NCBI GenBank assembly: GCA_947044405.1 | Contig: CAMRHE010000649.1 | Location: 186,001 to 250,000, forward strand | Origin: Leptodactylus fallax | Lineage: Eukaryota; Chordata; Amphibia; Anura; Leptodactylidae | DNA: 64,000 bases | Direction: 5' to 3' | Shown here: piece by piece, positions 45,500 to 58,500 of the stretch | Layout of the letters: each line of letters begins with the position of its first letter | Position numbering within the stretch: position 1 is the stretch's first letter | The notes under the pieces: model-generated | The model's database searches: none | Seen by the model: the letters and a program-made list of their open reading frames with translations, nothing else | Told to the model about the DNA's origin: nothing | Made by a program: the position numbers and the translations under genes

Positions 45500-45868
45500 C
45501 TGTGGAACTACAGCTCTCAGCAAATCTGTGTCTGATAGCTAGAACCTGTGTGAATGATCCAGGCTGCATCACCAGTTTTTCCCCAGCTCAATCCCAGTGT
45601 GATCCCAGTACAGCCCATCACACAGGAGGGATGCTGGGAGTGGGAGGGGCTGTCCATACAATGGCTGCTTACAGTTACTATGTTGTCAGTGCTGTCCCAG
45701 TGATAGTAAGTTACCAGCTCAGGAGACTTCACCCTGCAGCCATGTGTGAATATTGATACATAAACCCTGCAGATATTACATGAATGTGCTGGAGACGGCA
45801 TACAGGAGCAGACTGGCATCAGAAGTACCCAGCAGAAGCCTGGCATCCCTGGCACAGGAGCCCACAGC
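45500..45868 (+). promoter_or_regulatory. Candidate CC2D2A promoter and 5' UTR
   Basis: This region precedes the first coding exon. ACTACAGCTCTCAGCA at 45507-45522 resembles the ZNF143/STAF site ACTACAACTCCCAGCA, and ATGCTGGGAGTGGGAGGGGC at 45631-45650 contains its inverted core CTGGGAG next to a GC-box-like GGGAGGGGC. Such sites are common at housekeeping and ciliary gene promoters. There is no TATA box and no clear CpG island. The start site cannot be placed. Confidence 0.35.
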
Positions 45869-45872
45869 ATGA
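45780..45872 (+). other. Upstream ORF overlapping the CC2D2A start codon
   Basis: An ATG at 45780 opens a 30-codon frame ending at TGA 45870-45872, which overlaps the CC2D2A ATG (45869-45871) as ATGA. If the transcript begins upstream of 45780, ribosomes ending the uORF would stop on the main start codon. That could lower or tune translation. Confidence 0.4.
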
Positions 45873-45907
45873 GGGGCACAGAGGAGAGGAAGAAGATGGT
45901 AGTGGAG
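45869..45907 (+). CDS. CC2D2A: CC2D2A coding exon 1 (start codon)
   Basis: [13 protein letters not shown], then donor GTGGGT. The ATG has A at -3. The frame joins the next exon as [13 protein letters not shown], parallel to the conserved acidic start of the family. An earlier donor (GTAGTG at 45899) would also be possible but fits the family less well. Confidence 0.8.
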
Positions 45908-48900
45908 GTGGGTGCTATTTATTACACAGAGAGTTATTGTATACTGTGCTGTCCGATACATTGTATCTATTTGTAAACATTCTATTAACCCTTTCCTCTG
46001 CTCTGTAGTCGGCTCCTACTATAGCTCTGTGTTTAGAATTTAGTTTATTTGCACAAGGAAATTTCTTCTCATAGGTAGCGTGCAGCTTTCATTGCTGGCA
46101 CTTTAGGTGTTAACCTGGAAGTGTATCCCAGCAGTGAAGAGGTTACAGTGTGGTTGTTGTGGGGAGGGACCAGTAAATTGTATGGATGTTGCTAGGAAGG
46201 TGCTAAACAGAAACCAACTGTAGAATGGCTTACAACCTAGTGACAATGTAATGCATAACATATGGGTGGGTTGGGTCAGTTCACACATCAGGTTTAATTA
46301 ATTTCAGCACAGTTTCTGCGGCCCTGTTCACATGCTACAGAAAGTGTAATTCAATGTAATCCACAAGAATAAATAGTAGGCTACTTAGATTGGCCCTATC
46401 ATGATACCTTGCTATCATACATACTAATATACGGTAGTATATATGTACAGGGAGAATAAACAGTGATGTCATAATTCAGGAAGTATGAACACAGTGATTT
46501 CACAATGCTGGGATAATAAACACAGTGATGTCACAGTACAGATATAATAAACACAGTGATGTCACATTATAGGGATAATATACACAGTGATGTCACAGAC
46601 AGGGATAATAAACATAGTGATGTCACATTATAGGGTAATAAACTAGTGATTCACAGTACAGAGATAATAAACACAGTGATGTCACAGTACAGGGATAATA
46701 AACACAGTGATGTCACACTATAGGGATAATAAACACAGTGATGTCACGTTATAGGGATAATATACACAGTGATGCCACAGTACAGGGATAATAAACACAG
46801 TGATGTCACAGTACAGGGATAATAAACACAATGGGGAAGATTTAATATATCTTGTATGCCCTGTCAGATTTATCGTCATTTACAAGAAATCCAGTGTAAA
46901 TGATATTGGAAATGTGCATCAGTTATGAGCTGGTGTTCATTTCCCATCCAGGTGTGCAGCCCGGGAGAGGTTGTGCCCCATTTATAAGGGGGAATATCTT
47001 CATAAATCTGCCCCATTAAAGTCTCAGCACAGTATTGATAAACATAATAGGGGAATTTTTAAAGTCAGTTTTTCTGGAGTCTGCGTTGATGTAATTTGCG
47101 TCAAATTTATCAAATGCCGCACAATGTTTGATAAAATAGATGTATCTATAAGTCTTATAAGTTTAGAAGTCCTGAAATGTTACTCCAATTTTTACACTAC
47201 CCACTGACTGGAGTGAGTTTGTGACATTTTTTGCAACTTTTTAAAAAGTCAAAGTTGATAAATCTGGAGCACAGATGGCTAGACATGCTGTGATGTCTGT
47301 ACTCCAGTGATGTCACAAGTAAAAGGATGATAAATACTGTGAGGGCTGTGGAGTTGGAGACAGAAGTGTCGTTTGAGTGGAAATGTAATTGGAAAAAAAA
47401 TTGCCGTCCCCGGCTTCAAAATCCAATTATTATTTATTTAAAATTATAGAATTATCATTATTGTATAGTTAATATGTATAGTTTTTTACATATTTACTTT
47501 CATCGGAATTCAGTCACTAGCTTTTTTTGTGAATTAGAAGAATTTTACTTCTTCTGTCTGACCATGGATGTCAGCAATTTATGCAGGACTTTGTGTCCGA
47601 CGAAAAAAAACGGCGTTGCGGCACAGAGGGTGTAAGCGCACACCCGTACGTTGCTTTAAAAGCCCATTCAAGGGAATGGGTTTTTAAGCAAAGCGTCACA
47701 AACCTTTCCCTATCCACTCCCTATCCAGTTTTCAGACATTTAGGTCAGATTCACGGTGGATGTAGTGCCGGCGCAAGTGTGAACCCACCCTAAGTCTGAG
47801 TTTACACTGTCTAGCTTTTAGACAGTATTAGTAAATCTGGACCAGTGATGTCACTGAACAGTCTGAATATACGCCAGATTTATCACAGTGACTGATGCTG
47901 GATGATAAATCTGATGTATCTTTAGACTGACTAGGCTGCATTTATACCACCCTTTAGTTGGCTTACTTTGTGCCAGAATTTTTTGACAGTATTTTAGTGC
48001 ATCATGGTGCATTTAAGCCACCCCCCTTTTATGAGATTCCCCAACTCCTTGTCGAGCATGTTGGAAAATTGTAGCACAACCAAGATGTGCCATATTGCAT
48101 CAGAGATACGCCATGTTTACACCAGTGTCTAGTCCAAACTACAATAGTAAATCAGGGCCAGTGATGTCACAGTACAGGATTATTAATAAAGTGATGTCAA
48201 AGTACAGGGATAATGCACACAGTGATGTCATGGAGTTAATTATCCCTATACGGACATTACATCACAGGAGTTATACAAGCATATCACAGCTGTAAAGATT
48301 CTCTAATTCATTAAAAACCTAGTGATTGATTCCTAAGAAAGTAACTATGTAACAAACTGTACACATAATTATTATACAACATTAATAATTCTGCAGAAAT
48401 GTTACAATAATAATAAAATATTGGGAAATAGCTATTAGAGGATTGCATAATATATTTGGGCAGACATGTTACAGCGCTGCATTGACCCTCCATTTTATCG
48501 CAGCGGTCGGTGTTTTTTTATGTGATGCACGTCTACTGGATTTCATGTTTTAAGTCTTATCATCATCCCAGTGTATAGCTGGCAGGATTATATCAGACAT
48601 GTCAGGGTAAGCGTTGAGGTCTATGGTGCTTTTCTAGATGAGGGAATTTGTATGGAATTTCCTAGCTCTGTATCTGTAAGTACTGGAAAATGTTCCAAAA
48701 CTTATGTAATTCAAGGTCTGATGTAGAGGACCAGTGAGAACCTATTTGTCCTATAAAATCTGGAGCTCTGCCTGGACATTTCTTGAAGGCTGTATACACC
48801 AGTCTTAGGGCCAGTTCACGTGGCTGTGTTTGGGCCAGGAAACACTATTGGGCTGACCAAGGCTTGGCTGAATTGAACTCACAATTTCATAGTGATTGAC

Positions 48901-51900
48901 GATAGTGAGTCCAACCACAGGTCTGCTGTCCCATACCGAAATGATGCTTTGAGGACAATAGAGCCCCGGTCATTCTGGGACTGATAGTGTCATAAAGCAC
49001 TGTAATACTGTGAGTTCAGTTCAGCAGGGCCGTGGTCAGTCCAGGAAATGCAGCCATAACACAGACCGCGTTTCATGGCCAGAACATGCATGGTTGTTTT
49101 AAAACATTGGTGGACCCAGTGCAAAGGTTTTATAAGTGCCCCCCCATCACCACCACTTAGAAAATGCCTGACTTTTACCAATTATAATGCCCCCCTTAGT
49201 GGCCCTCACACAGTATAATGCCTCCTTAGTGGCCCCATACAATAACGTACCCCTCCAGCTGTCCCCACAGCATAATGTCTCCCTCCATTTGCCCCCACAG
49301 CATAATGTCCCCCTCCAAGTGCACCCACAATATAATGGCCCCTCCAGCTGCCCCCACAGTTTAATGAGGACACTGATGAGCTGGGATTGGGGCAGCCCAG
49401 AATGGTGGGACAGAAAATGCAGGACTATCCCAAGGGGGCCCCACTACCATAGGACGTGTACCATTGGCCCTAAAGTTAAAGCGGCCCTGAGAACATGGAC
49501 CTGTGAACTGGGTGGAGTAATACATTTACAGGTTTCATTAATAAAATTGGCTCATCTTGGACTATGCTTAAAGGGGTGTTCTGGGCTAAATATATTGAGG
49601 ACGTTTTGTATCCAACACCCCTACCGATCAGCTGTTCTCAGCAACTATTACTCAGAGGTGAGAGCAAGAGGCAGACATCTCAGTTCTCTATTTATTTTGC
49701 TTTCTTATATAGCACCAACATATTGCATAGCGCTTTACAGATGTTATCATCACTCACTGTCCCAAGCACTCAAAATATAAATTTTATGTCAGTAGGAATG
49801 TGGGTGGAAACTCACACAAACACAGGGCAAACATACAAACTCCATGCAGATATCATCCTTGGCTGGTTCCAACGCAGGACCTCAGTACTGCACAGAAATA
49901 GTGCTAACCACTGAACCACTGTGCTGTTCTTAGTGGCTGAACTAAGTCACTGCAGCTTAACTTTCATTAAAGTGAATGGGAACTGATCTGCAGTACCTGG
50001 TCTGACCACTACACAGAGAATGGAGCTGTCTGCTTCCTGTTCCATTCTCTGTGTATCCGCTGCTGAAAACAGCTGACTGGTGGGGATGCCAGGAGTCAGA
50101 TTCCCATCAATCTGATATTAATGACCTATACTTAGGATACATCTTAAGTAGTCTTAGCCCAGAAAACACCTTTAAGCTACATTGTTTTTAATTGCTTTTT
50201 GGGTTTGTTTTTCTCATCAGGAACTTCAGGATATTGATGATGATGCTGAGGTGGAGCAGCTGAGGAAGACTTTGAAAGCACAACGCCAGAGAAGGAAGAA
50301 AGCGGTACGGAACTTTACCTGGAAACATCACAGGGCCATTTCTTGCCATTTTCTTCATTATGTGTAAAGGCAATGTGTCGCCAGAAAATAACTTATTTTT
50401 TTAAATCAAGTTTTATGTTAAACATGTTAAATGTTGCTGAAGTTTTTAAAATGTTTCCATAATATTATCTATATAAAAAAATCCTAAAAATCCTGCAGTT
50501 CTGACACTCTCCAGTAGGCCATATAATATGCTGAGATTATGTATATATAGATTAGAGGATTTCACATTTTATCTACTGTCCTCTCTACACAATGACCTCT
50601 ACCCAGATCACAGAGTATGCCTAGAAAACTCCCCCATAGAACTCAATAGGGTCTGCTCTAGATGATTGTGTCTATGGCCTGTGGTCCTTCGATAGTAAAC
50701 AGGAAGTCACAGAATGTGGTGATGGAAAATTAAAAACAACATCGCCAAAAATTCTTAAAAAATATGTTTAACATAAAAACTTATTTAAACAATAGCTAAT
50801 TTCCTGGCGAAACATTTTCTTTAAAGCATAGGTTTACACTTACACATCATTTTATATACTTTTGACATACTGTATTTGTTTTACATATTATATACTGATC
50901 CTCCGGAGCCGCATTCATGGCTCTGCTGGTTGATGGTGAGCAGCTTAGGTGAGCTTTTATAATGCAAGATTTCTGCTGTATTGGATTAAGACTTCTCCCG
51001 AGTTGCACCACTTCTCTGGAATGCTCTATCCCGGACTATTAGATTAACCCCCAATTTCCACAGCTTCAAGTGTAAACTAAAGACATATCTTTTCAGACAG
51101 GCCTATCACAACTCCTAATGTAAACCCTTCCGTAGTTAGAATCCCTAAAACGTACACTCCTCTGTTGATGCTCCAACATTACCTCACAGGATACGATGCC
51201 GTATCAGACTAACTTTATATGTCCAGGCACCATCTGCACGTTAAAGGACACGACTGGTGACGGCTCATACAGCTTTATATATGTGTAATGACAGTAACCT
51301 CTATTACAGAATTCTCTGACCATTGTATAACCAATTCTACGTCTGTTGCCGCCCCTGCTACCTCCTGTGTCACCCCCCTCTACCTCATAGATTGTAAGCT
51401 CTTGTGAGCAGGGCCCTCTGTCCCAGTGTGTGAATTGACTATTTCTTTGTAATGTATCTTTTTTGTCAGTACTTGAACCCTAAAAATTGTACAGTGCTGC
51501 GGAATATGCTGGCGCTATATAAATAAAAATTATTATTATTATTATTATGGGGTCCTACATCAGATTACATTACAGACTTTGAGTACTCCAGTATTAATAA
51601 TAATAATAATAATAATAATAATCATCCTAGTCCCACCAATTCAGTTTGTTACAGCAGCAAAGATAAACCATACAAATTCAATATAAACATTCCAAGGTAA
51701 AGAGGCATTCCAGTGATAGTAGACCGACAGATAGAAAGGTACAGGTAAAAAGTAGCAGAGGGAGGGGGGGATATCACAATAGAAAGATATTTCAGATCTC
51801 TGTATGGCCTGATCTCCGCTTAGGTCGGTGTTGGTTATACAGCCTGACTGCAGCAGGGAGGAAAGGAGTTTTTCGACACCCAAATACTTCATACTGATCA

Positions 51901-54900
51901 CCTATCCTTGGATAGGTCATCCAGATCTGTGAGGGTCCGACACCTGAACCCCGCACAGATCAGCTAATCGACTATTCTGGATTATTGGACAGCCATAGAA
52001 AACTATTGCTTTATTCAATTTATGGGACTGATGAGACAGTCGAGTACAGCGCTTCTTCAGTCCCATTGAAGTGAATGGGATCCCAAGATTTGGTTCGGGT
52101 TTGCTTGGGTCCCTGATTCATTTTGGGTCAGAGGGAAATTATTATACTCAAAATCAGCTCAAATTCCGTCCTGAATCTGCCTCCAATTGTATTCAGTGGG
52201 AGGCAGGACTGAAGCAGGAGGCTGAGAAAATAAGCTTCCTGCTCTACCTTGACGCAGATTTGGTCACAGAACTCTAGCATGAGCCATTCCACTGACTAGC
52301 CCCATTCATGTGAGGATAATCCAAAAGCTGCAACAGAAAGCTAAAGGGTCTGAAAGTGGAGAGGAAATTGAGACAGAAGTCTGCCTCAAATTCTTGCTCA
52401 CTTTCCGTCATGTGAACAATATAAGTGTTATTTCTGGAACCCCCAGCAATCAGGTGGATGTGGGAATAAAAGTTCCCCTGAATGGTCCATTTGCATGGAG
52501 CATTGACATGCATGTGTGGCCAGCACTCTATTCCTCATGGACAGCGATCTCTGGCAGCCCCATGGAAGTAAATGGAGCACTGGCTACACGTGCATGCCAA
52601 CACTCCTCATATGGAGCACACAAGGAAACAGTCGCCCCTGTTCTACTGATCATAGAGGGTCCCAGCGGTTGGACCCTCAGCAATCTGATACTTATCCCAT
52701 CCCCATGGGTAGGGGTTATTTGTCATTTTTGGCACTATCACCAGAGAAGTTGGCATTAACCATTTCATTGTACTAAAAAGGAATGGTGCCATAATCCAGG
52801 GACTGAATAACATATACAGATTAGAAGTAATTGAATACATGGCTAAAATGTCAAACACCACTTGTCATTCATATAGACTTCAGTTTTCTTTCACTTGTGA
52901 ATCTCATCGGAACAATTAGTCAATAAATTAGAGGAAATGTGTGGTTTCATATGACCGTATAAGAGAGACATCAGATGCCGGGTCCCAGGCTTGTGGAATG
53001 TAACATTTCCTCCATTTACTCCATATGTCAAAGTCTCTTAGTCTTCATTCCTCTGAGATTTGTCTATGGTTCTAGATGAAAGCTTGTGGGACATATTGTT
53101 ATTCTGCGATTTCCATGGTTTCACATAACTATTGCATGGAATAAATCTCTTACATTTCTAGGGGCCTATGAACAGGTAGGTCTGTAGTAGAGTTTATGGA
53201 CTCAAGAGGTTTACATGTAGATGATAGTAAGTGATGTCTTTGCATTAATGAAGGTTCCGCTGATATAACTTTGTAATGAATTTAAATGTAAATCAATCTG
53301 CAAGGACATAACAAGTTCCGATGTCTCATGTCCCCAGCAAAACTTATTTTGGCCTTCCTTATGCACAGGGATAGTGCACAAAGTGATATCACTGTAATTA
53401 ATGTGCACAGTGGTGTCATAACGTGCACTGATAAATTGCAGCACAGGGAAAATGTACATAGTGATGTCACAAATCAGGGATAATGTACACGGTAATGTTA
53501 CAGGACATGGATAATAAACACAGTGATGTAATAGGACTGGGATAATAAACAGTGATGTCACAGGATAGGGATAATAAACACAGTGATGCCATTGGACAGG
53601 GATAATAAACATAGTGATGTCACAGTACAGGGATAATGAACACAGTGATGTCATAGGACAGGGATAATATACACTGATGTCAGTGTACAGGGATAATATA
53701 CAGAGTGATGTCACAGTACTAGGATAATGTACACAGTAATGTCACAGTACTGGGATAGTATACACAATGTTGTTACCTTAGAAGGATAATAAACATTGTG
53801 ATGTCATAGCCCTTGAACAACACAAACTAGAAGATTGCTCCTTACACGCTGACATCACAGTATGGAATACAAAGCCTGCAATGATGTTTCATGCAGTCTA
53901 TACAGTACAGGGATAATGCAGTGATATAGCAGCACATGCATAATATGAGAAAAATACAGAAACGATTGTTACTGAGAAGAGATGACACATACATGTATGT
54001 ACATGTAATAAATAAATGGCATATCCAATTGTCATTATAACTCCATCTAGTAATTTCCTGTACTAAATATCACTGCTCAAGCACAGGCCCCTGTCTTCTG
54101 CTATAGTATCACAGTGAAGTGGATTTTCCTAACATATTCTATTTTTAATAGATTAAGTGTTTTAGAACATTGGCATAAGGTATATGTACAGTTACAATGA
54201 CCTCAGGATACAATATTTTCAACATACAATAGTCTTATGATATAGGCAGATTAATAGTCTGGAGCCAACTCATTGAGGTATATGAAAGAGTTTTCTAGAC
54301 GTTCTCTGTGTAGGGAAGGGACAGTAGTAGATGCAATAATGGGTGTCGTGGTGTTCTCTATAGAGGTGTTTTCTTTTACTGCTCTATCCTATCTGCCTTG
54401 TCTGTGATGTAAATCAGGTGACTGCTGCAAAGAAAATCCCTACAGAACTGGCAAGTGTCACTCTATTATTAGGCTTAGGCTTTTTAAAAAAATAGAGATA
54501 ATAACATGGAAAATTTAAAAACTATATATATAAAAATGTCTTAAAATATGTTAACATAAAAAAACATTGTTAAAAATAGTCTGTTTTCTGTTGACACATT
54601 CCCTTTAACAGATTAAATACACTGGGGCACAAGACTTTAACTTAGCTTTGTCAATGGCTTTAGTGGCTTCTGTGACAAACTATTACATTGCAGCAAGTTA
54701 TCTGGTTTAACCCTGCTGTTCTGTTCGGTCAAAAATGACCGAATTTGAAATTTGATATTTTTTAAAATATTCATTATGCGGTTCTGAAACTTGTGGTTCA
54801 TTGACTTTTCCTCATTTGAGGGGTTCTTACTAATAGCAGTTTTTATTTATTTATTTTTTGTTCACTTTTTGCTCCACGTCTTTTTTTACACTTGTACTGT

Positions 54901-55482
54901 TCGGTCAAAAATGACCGATAGCCTTTTATACTAATCTCCAGCCATTTTTTTTTTAAATAAAGGAGTTATAATCTCATTTTGGTCTATATAGTTCATCTAC
55001 TACTATTTATCAATTTATCTAGGTCCTTTTGGTCCATGCAGAGTTACACATACATACATACTCATAGGCACTTACACCTGTAAACGCAAAACTAATCGGT
55101 GGCCAATGGTTGTTTTTTACAACATTCTTGATTTGTCGGCGTACAATGCAATTGTGTTATGCCGTGAAATAGACCCAAATTGGAACAAAAATAAACTATA
55201 TAAAAGAAGAATTTTTTTAGAGGAGTTGGGAAAATCACTGGTTAGCCCATATATTGAACAAAGAAAAGTAACACCCAGAGATGATGGCGCTGCAGCCATT
55301 GTCCACAGGATCCAACAGCATGCTGAAGAAAGTGAACCAAGGGCTTCCGCTAACACTGCGACGATACCCACGGCCTCCACCAGCAGTGGAACCAGCCTAA
55401 AACGGAAACGATGCGCCTTCTGTCCAACATCAAGTAATCACAAATCAAATGTGATAAAAAAAAAAAAAAAAACACCCGGGGG

Positions 55483-55566
<84 letters not shown>

Positions 55567-58500
55567 ATGTTGCAAATGTAGAAAGTACTTATGCAAAAGA
55601 CATGTAAATTATACTTGTGACGAATGCAAACAGTAAATTCAGCACCTTGAACCTTATTTCACATTTTATATAGAAAAAACTAGACTTTTTATTTTTTATT
55701 TATTTATTTTTTTTGAAAAAAATATATTTACATACAGTTTGATGTTATTAGTTATAGTTTACAGTTTTATAAAGATTTTTTTTTTTTTGTGCAAATGTAA
55801 AATATATATGAATAATGCAATAAGGCCATGTAACATTTTTTGACACAAAAAAAATAAAAATTAAGTTTTTGATTTAATTTTTCATTTGTTTATGAACAAC
55901 CATGTTCACATACAGTATAATAATGCAAAAAATTCAAATAAAACACTTAAATTAGTTAAAAATCCAGACTTTAATAGGCCCGGTCAAAAATGACCGGAAC
56001 ATTATATGTGTATAGTAGAACCAAACAGAACAGCAGGGTTAAGTTAAACTTTGCTGCATCTGTATATATGCTATAGTATATACCACACAGCAGAGCACAC
56101 ATCTGATAGTAATGACTTGTCTGCTGTTCTGTCTCTCCAGCTGATAGAGAATGTCAGAGATACAGATGTAGATGAAGCCGTGGAAGATGCTGGAACCGCC
56201 ACTCGAGCACAACGCAGTGAGTACAGCCTTGGGGCTCAAACCAAGAATGTTTGGCTCTGGATGAACATTCTTCTCTGGACGATGAAGTCTGCAACCATTC
56301 ACATGAGCTTGTCAGAGAGCGGGAGCAGTAACGGGCAGAGAGCTGAGAGATGTGATTTACAGCACTGTGCAAAAGTTTTAGGCAGGTGTGGACAATGCTA
56401 TAAAGTAAGAAGGGTTTCAGAAATTGAAGTGTTAATAGGTTATTTTTGTCCATTAACAAAATGAACTGAATGAAGAAAATAAAAATCTAAATCCCATCAA
56501 TATTTGGTGTGACCTTTGCCCTTTGGAGGAGGAGTCCTGGAAGTGATGATATGGCCCCCACAGATATAGCCCTGATCTCAGCATCATCCAGTCTGTCTGG
56601 GATGCCATGAAGAGACAGAAGGATTGGAGCAAGCCTACATCCACAGAAGATCTGTGCTTAGTTCTCCAAGATGGTGGGAACAACCTCCCTGCTGAGTTCC
56701 TTCAGAAACTGTCTGCCTTCCATCAATTCTTCTCCGTACACTTGCAAAGGGTAAAGGTCACACCAAATATGATATGGGGGCTCACCCTCAAACATCCCCT
56801 AGGAAATAAACCATAGCACCCTTCAGATTTGGGTGTCTTCTGCTAGACTATTATTGTGTTAGTCTGGGCCCAGTGAAGGATCTTCTGGTGCTCTGGTAGG
56901 CCAAGGCCTTTAACCAGCTGTTCGGTCAGGAGTCAGACCTCTATCATATAGATAAAGGATTGTCATCAGTATTAACATCTAGGAAAAGCCATTAATCCAC
57001 CATATCAGTTTGCCAGATTTTGAAGTGACTAAAGAATATTGAGGTGTCTTCATGCCTGTACTGTATACAGACTGCAGCTACATAGACTTACTTATCAGGT
57101 AGAGGCATTCTGCTTGCATCATGACTCAAAATACTTCTCTATCCCCATATATTTTTGGTGGGGTTTTCATTAAAGGGGTTGTCCAGGATAAACCATTTTT
57201 GGTATGGAAGCCGGGGAAGGTATAAAAAAAAAAAACATGCTTATCTGTCCCCGGTGCTTCAATGTCTCCCACCGCTTTCTGGTTCTGCTGCTCCCGGGGT
57301 CTTGTTCCAGCAGAAGACCCCGCCGCACGTGACCACTGAGGGCATTCAGAGGCCTAAGGAAAGGACATGGGATGTCACAGGTCATATATGCGAGTGATGT
57401 CCCGGTTCCTTCCCTTAGGCCGCTGATTTGCCTCAGCGGTCATGTGAGGCGAGGGCTTCCTCCGGAAGAAGTAATGGGATGCCGTTGGACCGGACGGTGG
57501 TGGGAGACCCAACACCACCCAAAAGAGTCAGGGTTTTACAGGAAGCCAGTGTATTTTTGGTATCTGGCAGGAAACCAGGGTACCCAAAGGAAACCTACGC
57601 ACACAGGGAGAACATACAAAATTCATTGGCAACAAGGCAACCGTTCTGATAAATCTTTCCCCACAAAAATATACATCAATCTTTTATTACAAATATATAG
57701 ATATCATCTATATAACATGTTCAGTAATATTACATATCTTGTACTAGTTCTTGGTTTAAGCCTGTATTATACCCCAGAGCTGAATTCACACTTCTGCTCA
57801 CTATTTAAAAGCATTGAGCAGCTTTTCATCAGTCACCACTAATGGCTAAACTGGGCACTTCTGGTTAGTGTTCTCTTTAGCCTGTTTTAAAGGGGACAGA
57901 TTCTCAAATTATAATAATTGCAATTTAACTAAAGTAAACTGCGTATGGCAAAAAGAGGGACATTTAAAGGGAGTCTGCCACCTCCTCTGAGCGTATTCAC
58001 CTGCTAACCCTGCATTACATTGATATACAACACTTTTGTAGATATGGAGGAAAATATTTTTTGATATTCTTATGCAAATGAGGCAGTTAGTGCACTGGGG
58101 GTGGGTCTTCAGTTTTGGGAGCACTTCCCTTGCTGCTTAAGTACATTTGGGTGATGGCATAGCTGTGGGAGGATCGAATCTCACGAGGTGGCACAGGCAG
58201 GACATGGTAGAGGCCTTAGTAGCAAGAGCAGTGTCCCCGGGAGCCAAAGGCCCGCCCCAGCGCACCAACTGCCTCATTTGCATAAGACTTCAAAGTTATT
58301 TTTGTGGATTTGGAGAAATTCATTACAAAAGTATGATGTAATATCACTGTAATGTGCCCTGTAACACGGTGTGAGGAGGGAGGAGAGAGGTGAGAGGAGA
58401 TGATAAGACTGCCTTTAAAAAAACAAAGAGGGATAGAGGGTTTTGGGTCAAAGGCAGGGACTTTCTTTGCCAAAGAAGAACACCTAGGAGGTGCGCTGTT

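Larger units (their letters stand above)
54711..56038 (+). mobile_element. piggyBac-like transposon, internally deleted, TTAA target sites
   Basis: The element starts CCCTGCTGTTCTGTTCGGTC and ends with the complement, AACAGAACAGCAGGG. TTAA flanks both ends (54707-54710 and 56039-56042), the hallmark of piggyBac insertion. CGGTCAAAAATGACCG, a perfect 16-base palindrome, occurs near the left end (54728), internally (about 54900) and near the right end (55980). Only the last part of the transposase gene is left, so this 1.3-kb copy depends on an active relative. Confidence 0.93.

Noticed and set aside
45661..45710. A GTAAGT donor at 45706 as the end of a leader exon
   Set aside because: The nearest acceptors before the start codon would leave an intron under 60 bases; kept only as an unproven alternative.
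49187..49780. A 197-codon + strand frame
   Set aside because: It runs through an imperfect tandem repeat and then an antisense SINE; no conserved domain.
53211..53714. A 167-codon - strand frame with repeated TSLC/SLYCDIT-like text
   Set aside because: It is the translation of the 31-base minisatellite, whose phase rotates every unit; not a repeat protein.
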